DNA from: Hyaloscypha bicolor E
Taxonomy: Eukaryota; Ascomycota; Leotiomycetes; Helotiales; Hyaloscyphaceae
Reading direction: 5' to 3'
Length of the DNA: 64,000 nucleotides
Assembly (NCBI RefSeq): GCF_002865645.1
Contig: NW_020194512.1
Span: 655,119-719,118 of the forward strand
Shown here piece after piece: positions 26,709-35,937 of this stretch (position 1 is its first letter; each line of letters opens with the position of its first letter). The position numbers and the translations under genes are program-made. Under the pieces are notes generated by a model. The model did no database searches, was not told the origin of the DNA, and was given only the letters and a program-made list of their open reading frames with translations.

Positions 26709-27035
26709 CGTAGCACTTTTCTTCTTTTTCTTGCCCTTTATTATTATAGAATTACTATTGTCTTTCTTATAAACGAACTCTATACTAAAGATTATCTGCC
26801 TCCCTTTATGGAATAAGTTACTAAGACCTTCCAAATACTCGTTAATTATCTACTAATTAATCTGTAGCTTGGGGAATCGTTTTAATAGGCCATACTAATG
26901 GCTCTGCTTAATAGATATTGCGATAATCGTTTCTTCGCATATATAAATATTCCCGGGAAACTTATCTTTATCTTATAGAAGGCTTTTAAGTTATACCTGG
27001 AAATTAACGTTCTAAAAATCGCTCGGAGATAGGAC

Positions 27036-27438
27036 GAGATAGGATCTGTATCGGAAAAAATAGTCCTAGCTCTGATATTTTCACGCTAGGAGGTCTTCTA
27101 CCGAAAGTCATAGTAGATATATACAGGATTATTCTTGTTATATTGCTTGTCTATTTCCCAACCACTTAGTCAGAGAAGTGGTAATGTACGTTCTGAGCCT
27201 GTTTGGTCGACTCATTCGGCGGCCTGGCTGGTTGGTTTAGCTGTTGTGCCGGCCCTGCGGCTGTCCAAAGTCGAAAACTCGAGGTTTGAGGCCCAATTGC
27301 CGTTTAGCTAGTCAAAGTCGGTGTTTTCCATTTTGGCATGCCTTCCGAGTCGACAAAGGCGGAGGAAAAGGGAAAGATCGTTACCATTGTTCATGGGAAA
27401 AGGACAAGTGGCCACTTCCTCAGAGTTTCTACGGGCTT
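27036..27438. other. Intergenic transition from RIP to GC-normal DNA
   Basis: GC content rises through this stretch. A plus-strand open frame at 27244-27474 has no recognisable domain and runs into the 3' end of the pseudogene on the other strand, so I do not call it. I see no RNA gene or repeat. Confidence 0.5.
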
Positions 27439-27989
27439 CTACGGGCTTCCATGAGAGGCCCCTCTATTTGCTAATTTTGTGACATGACCAAAACCACCAA
27501 AAAAAACTCTAAACATCTTTCTTTGATCGGAATGCCAAGATGTACTGTATAGCGCCATTGATGTGCCATTCATCAAAAATAGGGGATGACCAGCTACTGG
27601 CTTCACCAGCGCAACGCCATTCGTCGCCACCCCGCCGACACCAGCTCCTTTGAATGGCCCGTTGTCAGGAACATTATCTTGCTGATATCCCTATACGAGA
27701 TTCGCGTCTAGTTGGCGCGCAAAAGAGAAGTGTGCATCTTACGATAGCGATCGGTCCTTCTCCGTACTGTATCTCCGAGGTGAATTGATAAATCCAATCT
27801 GCCTCATAGGCATAGAACAAGGCCTTGTGGGTTATAAATGTAGTGGCAACTTGTTGGCCCACCGGGAGGTCGTCTAGCTCTAGAATCACCTGGCAACTCT
27901 TCGCCGCGAATGGTGCACCCTGCTCGACGGCAGGCTCGGCAAAAATTCCCTAATTTCCGGTATCGATAGGAATCGATGCCAGAATCGTA

Positions 27990-30172
27990 CCCGATTTCCC
28001 GTACCAAAACACGCCCCGCATCAAAAACACGCGAATTCGCATTTCGCCCCGAACTTTAATAATTAATTACTCCACAACCACTTATCCAAATAAAATAATA
28101 TTAAATTATAGGGTAGAATCAATTGATATCTTGAGCTTGTGCAATTCAGTTTTTTTATCTAAAGCATTATAGTAGCGTAATTGTACACATACTCGATTTC
28201 GCCTATACTACCCCCGATGTGACTACCTTACTGATTTGGGTAATCACCTCCTACTGTACCACTACCTTTACAGGACGTCTAGCCTTACTAGATACTTTCC
28301 GCTTAGTTAACACCACTAGAGCAGCTTTTTTTGCCTTTGGAGCAGTAGAAACTAGCTGCTTCTTAGATACTCTCTTGGCGGCCAGCTCTACGTCCCCCGC
28401 CAATTGCTTCTGGATAGCCTTAGCCTCCCTATCTGCCGCTCTTTTTGCTTTCTCCTGTTTGTTTCTAAGGGCGTTTGCGGCCCTTTAGATCTTTCTTTCT
28501 AATTTAGCTTCTTCCTCTGCAATTCTCAACCTCTCCTTCTCTTCTTGATACTCCCTAGCCTTAACGACCTTCCCAGGAGAGTAGTAATCAATCAAGCCCT
28601 TATTTGCCTCGCCAGTAAGATTCAAACGAACGCCCTGTCGACCCTTCTTCTTTTGAAGCTCGATTGCTTTATATAAACCTCGATTTTCGTACTCTAGAAC
28701 AGAGACTCGTATGGCGAGGTAAAGTATAGTTGAGAAAATCGTCTTGACTTTATTAATTATGGGTTTTTTATCATATACTTAATAAAATCGACGAATCGCT
28801 TTCGCAGACCTTGGAGGACGTAATCTAGATAATTTTTCAGGTAATACAAGTATAGAACGAGTAATAGTCTTAATAATAAGACTACTATCGGTTGGCTATA
28901 TTCCTGATTTGCGAAATGCCGATTAGATATTTTTTTCTGTAAATATCTTATCCCAAGATCTCTTAAACTTTGGCTAAAAGAAGCTTTTAGTTATTATAAT
29001 ACGCCCGCCCGATTCGTTTATTATTATATCTAATTCCCAAGCGTATATAGTTAATAATGGTTGAAAAAGTCTGATATTAAGGGGCTAAAGCCGGTAAGTC
29101 GTATATAGAGGTAAAATCAATAAAATAATACCATATTAATTAGTCCAATTAATAAATGCCATATTAACGTAACTTGAATGCCTATCGATAATAAGAAGAC
29201 GTTTTTGAGTCTTATATAGTGGTTTGGTATATCGTTTAAATACGTTTTAAAGCCAAGATAGCCCAATTATATTATTTGACTATCTATTGGGCGAAACCGT
29301 AAAATGGGCCTTTAAATCAGTTATAACTTTATTAACCTATATACTTATAAGATCTCCCGATTCGTCCTTATATATCAAAAGCGGTGGTATCCATTTTCCG
29401 ATTACAGATATATAAGCTAAGATACTAATGAATTCGCGGTTTCCATCTTGCTTTGACTTGGTAATTTGATCCGATTCCAGAGTAGCTCTGGTTATAATTC
29501 TTTTCAAAGATCGCCCATATTCTATTAAGAATCCTTTCTCGTCGAAGTTATATATGTTTTCGGCCGTAATTCGATATTTCTCAATTACTATTGCGAGCTA
29601 GTAAAGCAGATATATATTAGTAGATACCCAAATATTACAAATACAAAATAATAATAATAAAGTAATAAACTATACTAAAAAATAATTAGAATATCGGAGC
29701 GTACTTAGCGCTAGTACGTAAATTATCGATATTTCGTAAATAAAGGCTCTTTAGCCTAATTAAATAACGCTTTACGAATTAGTCAACCCAGTTCTTTCCT
29801 AGCGGCCCTCTCTTGATTTCCTCCGTAAGGTTTCTGATAATATAACTGGTCGGTGGCATTCCTCGATTAGTAAGAGTATTAATTCAATGAATTAAATACT
29901 CCTCTTGCTCGATAATTAAATATTGGTACCAAAATGAATTCGCTTCCTTCTTTGACTTCATAAGGCTACGGATTCGTCTGGAGATAGTACTATGATTATA
30001 CTTGAATTTCCTAGCTATATTGGTATAATGAGTAAACTTCCCTCTTTGAATTGCGGCCACTGCCTGGTTAATATAACTTGATTTAATGAATTTATTATAT
30101 ATTTTGGTCGTAGTATTAGATGTATTTTTAGCGTGTTTTGGTACGGAACGTGTTTTGGTGCGGGAGTTCGGT
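27990..30172 (-). mobile_element. Fot1/pogo DNA transposon nested in the hAT element
   Basis: 2183 bp with inverted ends of about 45 bp (27990-28034 and 30128-30172), each containing two CCAAAACACG-like motifs. It is flanked by the TA target duplication (27988-27989 and 30173-30174) expected for the Tc1/mariner-pogo group. The transposase is on the minus strand. The size fits fungal Fot1 elements (about 2 kb). RIP damage is moderate. Confidence 0.93.
28250..30090 (-). pseudogene. Fot1/pogo transposase, RIP-decayed
   Basis: The domains on the minus strand begin with a Psq-type helix-turn-helix at about 30085-29930 (INQAVAAIQRGKFTHYTNIARKF, then HSTISRRI). Next is a CENP-B/Tc5-type DNA-binding domain at about 29920-29750, with RGMPPTSYIIRNLTEEI and GKNWVD-FVKR. 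The DDE_1 catalytic core follows at about 29560-28900, with YNFDEKGFLIGYGRSLKR carrying the first Asp. A basic, Lys- and Ala-rich tail lies at 28650-28250. Several TAA and TAG codons stop the frame, so the copy is non-autonomous. Confidence 0.85.
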
Positions 30173-30199
30173 TAAGGTATTAATAGTATTAATAGTTCT

Positions 30200-31186
30200 A
30201 TTCATACTTAGTTAGTATTTGCCCTATTTCAAGGCTTATATAACTAGATTAATAATATAGTCCAGATAGCGAATATACTAGTAATCTGCCTTCTAGTTCA
30301 AGCTTAGCTTATCCTTTAGCTTCTTTTGAACTAATTAATAAAGGACATTATTTATTAAGGTATTATTATATATAATAGCTTCAAGCTTATAAGTAATACT
30401 ATAATCTTAAAGAACTGGCTAAATAATTAATATTTGAGCTTCTGAGCTATAGCCAGGGACCTGCTTTAAAGCAAGAAGGGCCTTTTATTATTTTCTATTA
30501 TATATAGTAAAATGGCTATAGATTATAAGTAAAAGTAATTAATTTAGAGAGGTCCAGATATCTAGAGAGATATAAATAAGTGAGAGTATAGCCTGAACTA
30601 CTTATTATATAGTATTCTAGAACCTTTTCCAAGTATCTTTAACTGAGCTAGTAATTTCTGAATGCGAAGTTATAATCTTGCCTTTAATAGCTCGATTAAG
30701 TACTTGGCAAAGCATATGGAACTCTGGCTATTTAACGAGAGTATAGGACAGATTCCATATAATAATAAGAGTAATTAGAGCTTTAAGAATAACCGAGATA
30801 TTAAGGTAAGCTTCCAGGATCTTAGTATTAAGCTCCTCTTACTTACTCGTTCTAATAGCTTGGTAGTAATATTGCCTTAATTACAAATTAACTATTACTT
30901 GGTTCTTACTAATAGCTATCTTAATAGGGATCTTGTAAACGCCTTATATATACTTCTTTATATTCTCTAAAAGAGAAGTATAATATGGCTTTCTCGTTTC
31001 CTTATTATAATAGATATAATAGAAGTAGGCTTGGTTCTCCTTCTTAGTGGGATTACGTATATACTTCCAGACCGAGGCCCTCAATTTTTGGCTGGAAGGG
31101 GCTTCTAGTTCTAGATCTACAAAAGCAGAAGCTAGAGAGGAAGAGTCTAGCTTATACAAAGAAGACATTTTGAGTATATAATCCAA
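30200..31186 (-). pseudogene. hAT transposase N-terminal part
   Basis: An open 80-codon start (31186, or the Met at 31168) holds a BED-type zinc finger region, SVWKYIRN...AYFYYIYYNKET. Tyr stands where Cys and His ligands are expected, consistent with RIP. The frame goes on with Gln-type stops through SSVKDTWKRF and ISLDIWTSLNQLLLLIIYSHF, the family segment with the first catalytic Asp (usual form LDIWTSPN). It ends near 30200 at the element's left terminal region, so the rest of the catalytic core and the dimerisation domain are absent. It is not functional. Confidence 0.85.
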
Positions 31187-31580
31187 ATAGAATAAGAATA
31201 AAAGATGTGGGAATAGAGAGAGTGAAAAATTAGAGGGTGCGGGGTAGAAAGCGGTATAGGAATTGATAAGGAATCGATACGTATCGATACTTACTAATAC
31301 CTTATTAATACCAGTAACTATCGATTCCTTATTGATACCTCAGGTATTTTTGCCGAGCCTACTCGACGGTCACTTCGGGACCAAGGTCCGGGTATTGAAT
31401 AGCGATAACTGCAGCGTTGGACGGAACTTTAGGCAATACAATAGCGGGAGCTACCTAGTATTCCGAAGAGCAGCCATTGCCGGAGGCGGTTTTGGACTTG
31501 ATGGAGAGAGCAGCGGCAAAGTCGACGAATAGTGCGATAAAAGCAACGACGATGCCAATAGCGAAAGAAAGCTATACCAT

Positions 31581-32554
31581 TATGGATAGGTTGTGGGAAA
31601 AGGTACAGGTATGTATACAGGCAGGACTGGCGAGTATCGAGGACCGGTTGGAGAAAGGGAGAGGGCTAGTCCGTTTTAACCCACAGTGCCAGGCTAATGC
31701 CCCTATTCTCGAGCAATACGAACGCCCCCATTGTCCTTGGATTTTTGCGGTTTTAGCCTTATCGCTCCCACTGGCCGGCTATCGACGGTCTAGGACCCAG
31801 ATCTCATAAGATTGACTCCACTGAAATTTGGACGTAGAAGACCACATAGCCCCGTAACTATATCAGGGGTCTTCGGAGTTGACTTTAGCCTTACACAGGC
31901 GCAGCTGTCTTGGCATTATGAGGAACTGTTATTGGTACTGCTTTCTGTAGCCCCTGAGTGTGGCTGCTAATGGCGCCCGGCAAGCCCTAATGTGGCGTCC
32001 AATGAACCAGCGCCAGTTGGAAAAGTGCCAGCCTGATAGGATTTTGGAGGTCACTCGAGCACATGTGGCTCAGCTGCAAGGCTGCAACCCCTGAGTTGAA
32101 AAGTTCTGGGTTAACTCTTATATTGTGTTACCCCAGGCTTGGCAAGAAACCAAAGTATCAGTTGGTGCCCTCATTGGCCAGAGGCGTGCGCGGGCGAAAT
32201 TTGTATGTGAGAAAGTGGCCCTAGGGTGACAAGATGTAGGAGTTAAGAAACTGGGAACTTGACCCAATCGATGACTCAATGAACCGTGGACCAATTTCTA
32301 CACTGGGCATTCTCCGCCTTGGATTCTACGCTGGCTCCTCTCTCCTGAGAGTACTGGGTCCTGGCCCTTTAGCAATCTCATAAAACTAGCCAGGCGTACG
32401 CCGGGGCGTCTTCTCACCGGCTCGGATCTACTGATTCTATTCTAAAGACCCTCGGCTGAATTCCATTCCTTCAAGTCAGCCTGCAGAGCCACTGATTCCT
32501 GACAGGGAAAGTTTGTGTTACAGTGTTGAATCGTTCGAAGGTTTGTTTCTGGGA
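31581..32554. other. Intergenic region upstream of the secreted-protein genes
   Basis: GC-normal sequence between two divergently placed secreted-protein genes: the broken one reads leftward from 31580, and the cysteine-rich one reads rightward from 32672. I see no coding frame with recognisable features, no repeat and no RNA gene. It would hold both promoters. Confidence 0.6.
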
Positions 32555-32562
32555 TATAAAAA
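32555..32562 (+). promoter_or_regulatory. TATA box of the cysteine-rich secreted protein gene
   Basis: TATAAAAA lies 110 bp before the start codon and is followed by a pyrimidine-rich leader (32600-32670), a common fungal promoter arrangement. Confidence 0.55.
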
Positions 32563-32671
32563 CTACTATAGCCACCTACGGCTCGCGCGTTCGATCCAGC
32601 ATTCCTCCAGTTTCAACCTCAAGTACCTATACAGTTATATTCAACTTTTCCAGCCTTCTTTATCTTACAAG

Positions 32672-33508
32672 ATGAGATCCATCCTCGTATCCTTTAGCAT
32701 TCTCGCTCCTGCTCTGGGTAGCGTCATCTCGACCTGCGTAGCTGACAACTGCGCCGGCGCCGCGACAGGTACTGATAGCACACCCGATGTCACGTCTCGC
32801 CTGGCCGACTGCTCCAACTTTATGCAAGCGACAGTGACCCCTCGCGTGAGGTAAGTGGTGTAGTCCATCGCCCACCGACGTGACAGCGCTGTAGCAACGG
32901 CCCGCTAATGTTGCCCTGTAGCTACACCACTACTACCTATACCTCGACGGTATTCAACCCTCTGCCGCCTACCCTCCACAATCGCCAGGTCACCGTCTCC
33001 CCCACGGCGGCGCCGACGTACGCAAGTGCCTGCTCCAACGCTGCAGCGTACTCCTCAGCTTGCTCCTGCTGGGGTATTCCCCCCCAGCGTAACGACAGCG
33101 CCAGCAGCCACTGTGACAGTACAAGTAATCAAGTACATCAACCCGGATGCCGACGCTGGCTATGTCTGCAGCCACCCGGGCTCGTGTGGCAATTTCGACA
33201 CGTACGACTGCCCCGGCGTCGAGTCGGGCACCTGCTTGTGCGGCACCACCCTCGACGGCGACGCCTACTGCTTCGCTTTGCCCGTGAAGTCGAACTGCTG
33301 GGACTTGCAGGAGTGCTCCGCCGACAGCCCCTGCCTCGACCTCGAGATGCTCTGCGTTGTCAACACGTGCTGTGGTGGCCCTGGGACTGGCCGGTGTCTT
33401 GATGCCATGTCGGGTGTTTGCCCCAACCCCGCCGCGGGGTTGCGCCATCGGGCGGCTGGCAAGGCGAGGGGAGGGGACTTGCCGTGCGGTGCATTCAAGA
33501 AGTGTTGA
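32672..33508 (+). CDS. Small secreted cysteine-rich protein, one intron, apparent 1-base frameshift
   Basis: ATG at 32672 opens a signal peptide (MRSILVSFSILAPALGSVIS). Exon 1 ends at 32850. The intron at 32851-32921 (71 bp) has GTAAGT, a CTAAT branch site and TAG. Exon 2 reads through YTTTTYTSTV and a Thr/Ala/Pro region with ACSCWG, then must shift by one base at a run of seven C (33079-33085) to enter the frame ending at 33508. That frame holds a domain with 16 Cys (YVCSHPGSCGNF ... EMLCVVNTCCGG). The product would be about 254 residues. It is of the effector-like type, exported and probably disulfide-bonded. Without the shift the frame ends at 33402 with no Cys domain. Base use is GC-rich and free of RIP stops. 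The shift could be a sequencing error or a recent loss. Confidence 0.8.
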
Positions 33509-33657
33509 GGTTGTGGTTGTGTGGAGGGGAGATCCTTGATGATGTGTGTTTTATAGAGGGTTTTTGTACAGTACACCAATGTCCAGCAAGAGATGGGTCT
33601 AAGATGATATATGTCTGGTACATATATCAGATCGGTAATTTCCACATTCCTCCAACT

Positions 33658-33903
33658 TCAATGCTTGATCGTTGATAAAAGTCGTTCTAACGGCCATCCC
33701 TCCAAAGGATCACTCTCCTCGTAAGAAAATTTAACATCAAGGACCTCTGGAGATTTACCGTTGTGGTAGATCCAACTCAGAGCTTCATCAAGCACGAGAC
33801 GTACCCGAATGGAGCGGGCACCAGGGAAAGAGGATATCCAGATCATCTCTCGGACTTCGAAAGGGAGCCCCGGGAACAGTTAAAAATGCCGCAAATCAGC
33901 CAT
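33658..33903 (-). pseudogene. 2EXR-domain gene fragment
   Basis: The minus-strand frame from ATG at 33903 contains LFPGLPFEVREMIWISSFPGAR, directly preceded by a TAA at 33882-33880 that fits a former CAA. FxxFPxLPxExRxxIWxxxxPxxR is the signature of the fungal 2EXR family (Pfam 2EXR; function unknown, commonly expanded in ascomycetes). Only about 80 codons remain and the frame ends at 33658, against 200 or more residues in typical members. It is a broken, truncated copy tail to tail with the cysteine-rich gene. Confidence 0.75.
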
Positions 33904-34686
33904 CTCGAATTCGTACTCGCTCGTATACTTTGTCAAGTCGAGTTGCGGAAGGCGAGCGTTGGGGAGGTAAAAAAGGTGCGGGCGGAGAGCAGGTCGACGT
34001 TATCGACTGCGGGGCAAGCCGCGTCTTACGAGGAAAGGTCAAGCGGCCGCTAAAGCCATACTGCGCCTCAACAACCAGCCTCCATGCAAAACTTCTGCTG
34101 CTCTGAGCTCGCCTAGGAGAGGGTAACGAGGTAAGGACTAGGCTCCTTACAGAAACCAAGTAGTGTGCACAAACCAAGTGGTGTACAAACCCAAGTTCTG
34201 TAGATTAGCGAGCTGGGCCGTCAGGCTGATACGTTTTCGAGAAGGCTTTTTTGTTGCGATGTGCAACAAAGAGAAAGCTGGGACATTTTAAGCTTGGGCT
34301 AATTTACATCTGGAACGGGTGAACCAGCACGTATACTTGGTAGGAATCTGGGGTTCCCAGGGTCGTAGGAAGGGTGCCCTAGCCTAGATTCCGCCCTTGG
34401 GATAGTGCCTCCTGGCTAGCCGATTTGGACGCCTTGTGATTAAGCCTGAGATTAAGCCTGACCTGGCTCACGACATGCAACTCCACAGAGCTGAAAGTTT
34501 CGAAATCAATTCCTTATGCCTCAGAGATTCTTGTCCATGGAGGTGTTAGCGGGACGGACTTCGAATCTGCAACCCTACCCAAGCCTACACGCCAACTCTC
34601 GATCGCTCACTACCGCAAATTAGAAGTCCTACAGCTGCACCGGACCTCGAATCCCGAATCTCAGATATCTGGAATCCAATTACCAA
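33904..34686. other. Intergenic, no gene recognised
   Basis: GC-normal DNA. Short open frames on both strands (for example 33763-34053 plus and 33896-34177 minus) show no domain or intron pattern. A short repeat of GATTAAGCCTGA occurs twice near 34437-34460. Nothing else stands out. Confidence 0.5.
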
Positions 34687-34760
34687 CATGGTTTGATGCG
34701 GAAGACATGGTTGGGTGCGGAAGACATGGTTTAACGCGGAAGAACGGTTGATGCGGAAGA
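34687..34760. repeat. 19-bp minisatellite, about four units
   Basis: Units of CATGGTTTGATGCGGAAGA with substitutions lie at 34687-34705, 34706-34724 and 34725-34743, followed by a shortened 17-bp unit to 34760 and a degenerate fifth start. Confidence 0.9.
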
Positions 34761-34902
34761 ATGGTTTGTGAGGAACGTCCAAAATTGCTGGACTGGCCGA
34801 CAGAAGGATGAGGTCCTCATCAGATATTCGTCCCAGCAGATGCCCAGGGGCAAGTAGGCACATAGAGCTTGAGCTGCCGCCTGTCCACCTGCGTGAGGAA
34901 GC

Positions 34903-35937
34903 CTACTCACCTCTGCGCTGCACCATGGTCCAGCGCGTGCGTACTGCGGCATCAGTCCTGCTGCCTTCGAACTTTTTGAAGATCCACTTCCAAGGCTTGC
35001 CCTCCTTCTTCCATGCCACCAAGCACTGCTCGTCTACAGGATCCCATGGGATATTCACCCGCATATTCAAACCCTGGTTATCTTTACTCAAACACCCGTC
35101 ATTATCGCTGCTGATATCAGGATCGCTGTTACTCAAATCACTACCGTCATCGCTGCTGGACGGCTTACTCCCCTGTAACGCAAGAGGTTGGGTATATATA
35201 GCTTTACTATATTGGGATCGGGAACGTATTGCATTCTTATAAGTACGGCCTGCCTTTGCGGTAGTCGATATAGCCTTGCCACTAAACGAGAGCCGGAATG
35301 GGATATACTGGCTGAAGCTAGTAATAAGGATAGAATATTACTCTATTAGCTTAATAGTAAAGTCGTTAATCTTCTCTATATGGCCGATACTTGTAATAAG
35401 TCGGCTAAGCTGGCCGAAAGAGACTTCTTGCTTGGTATTAATTACTACTATAAAGGAGTAGTAATCTGCAGAGTATAGACGGAATATAGCCTCGGCTAGT
35501 ATTAGCAGAATGGCTCTAGATAATCGGTTAAGGTTACTATAGTCGGGCGGTATATCTATATCCGTAGTATATAATATAGAAGGTTAAGCCTGAAGACTAG
35601 GAACTATAGTAACTCTCGAAGCCTAATTAGGTAGGGAGTATGACTTGGGAGACTGCCTATAAGGCTTGAAGTATAATCTCTATTAGCCGGTAGATCTCTA
35701 TTATAGATAGTATTTAAGCTTCTTATATATTAGGCTATCTTGAGATAAGAATAGCCGTTTCTGCTTTATATAATATGGTTTCTTATTATTCTTATCCGAC
35801 TCAGTATTATTAAGCTTAATATTACTATTACTATTATATCTTGCCTTATTATAACTTGGCTCTAGTAGTAAATAAAGGTTAGGAAGTAATTGCCGTCTAT
35901 TGGCTAGTCTTGAACTTCTACTAGCCCTCTTAGCCAT
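34903..35937 (-). pseudogene. SANT/Myb-domain protein gene, RIP-damaged
   Basis: A single minus-strand frame of 345 codons runs from ATG at 35937 to TAG at 34903, broken by seven TAA or TAG codons that each fit CAA or CAG. The N-terminus is basic (AKRASRSSRLANRR) and a Ser/Asp-rich linker sits near 35160-35090. The C-terminal 45 residues form a SANT/Myb-like fold with spaced aromatic residues: WDPVDEQCLVAWKKEG, WKWIFKKF, RTRWTMVQ. Such proteins bind DNA. The stops lie in the upstream two thirds, and the Myb end is clean and GC-normal. A GTGAGT just before the last stop could be a splice donor, so the true C-terminus may lie further left. Confidence 0.75.

Larger units (their letters stand above)
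19106..27035 (-). pseudogene. Unidentified decayed gene, split by Gypsy element E
   Basis: Minus-strand reading from about 27035 down to 26709 gives a continuous frame apart from Gln-type stops, with segments such as SREYLYMRRNDYRNIY, VFGRSQQLIPQRRQ and a KGKKKKKSAT run. If one copy of the 5-bp target duplication is removed, the frame continues without shift at 19929 with FWSRFYKLYYYRAKYY and on to about 19400. At least 250 codons are involved. I do not recognise the family. The basic Lys run and the repeat-like RIP damage fit an older transposon gene as well as a host gene. Frequent Tyr probably marks former Cys and His changed by RIP. Confidence 0.55.
27931..31361 (-). mobile_element. hAT DNA transposon, internally deleted, carrying a Fot1 insertion
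   Basis: The terminal inverted repeats are CAGGCTCGGCAAAAAT (27931) and, at the right end read in reverse, TAGGCTCGGCAAAAAT, followed by subterminal GGTATC and GGAATCGAT motifs on both sides. An exact 8-bp duplication, CTCGACGG, lies at 27923-27930 and 31362-31369, the hallmark of hAT. Without the Fot1 element it is only about 1.25 kb and lacks the C-terminal part of the transposase. It sits inside the coding sequence of a secreted-protein gene. Confidence 0.95.
27439..31580 (-). pseudogene. Secreted-protein gene, broken by a hAT insertion and RIP-type stops
   Basis: The coding parts are 31580-31362, 27922-27743 and 27681-27439, with a GTAAGA...CAG intron at 27742-27682. Leaving out the transposon and one 8-bp target copy gives 213 residues in one frame, interrupted by TAG at codons 3 and 42 (both fit CAG). 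The product starts with a hydrophobic signal peptide (about residues 4-25), followed by SGNGC, then PDLGPEV and KSCQVILELDDLP. This layout (signal peptide, G-GC near the start, K-CQ-L in the middle, about 210 residues) recalls fungal DUF4360 secreted proteins; that family call is tentative. The last 30 codons after SWHSDQRK may follow a small indel. Confidence 0.8.

Noticed and set aside
19106..27035. Starship captain-type tyrosine recombinase
   Set aside because: I compared the decayed frame with the general pattern of DUF3435 recombinases from memory and saw no catalytic R-H-R-Y arrangement.
27244..27474. Plus-strand open frame of 76 codons
   Set aside because: No domain, no intron context, and it overlaps the 3' end of the pseudogene on the other strand.
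28219..28488. Plus-strand open frame of 89 codons
   Set aside because: It is the antisense of the basic C-terminal tail of the Fot1 transposase, whose minus-strand reading fits the family.
31477..31809. Plus-strand open frame of 110 codons
   Set aside because: It overlaps the start of the secreted-protein gene on the minus strand, which has a signal peptide and joins in frame across the hAT insertion.
32908..33402. Plus-strand frame read as an independent protein
   Set aside because: Its first part is exon 2 of the cysteine-rich gene. After the seven-C run it loses coding character (Arg- and Leu-rich, no Cys pattern).
32990..33448. Minus-strand open frame of 152 codons
   Set aside because: Shadow of the GC-rich cysteine-rich gene on the other strand; no domain.
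34808..35242. Plus-strand open frame of 144 codons
   Set aside because: Antisense to the SANT/Myb frame, which carries recognisable spaced Trp residues.
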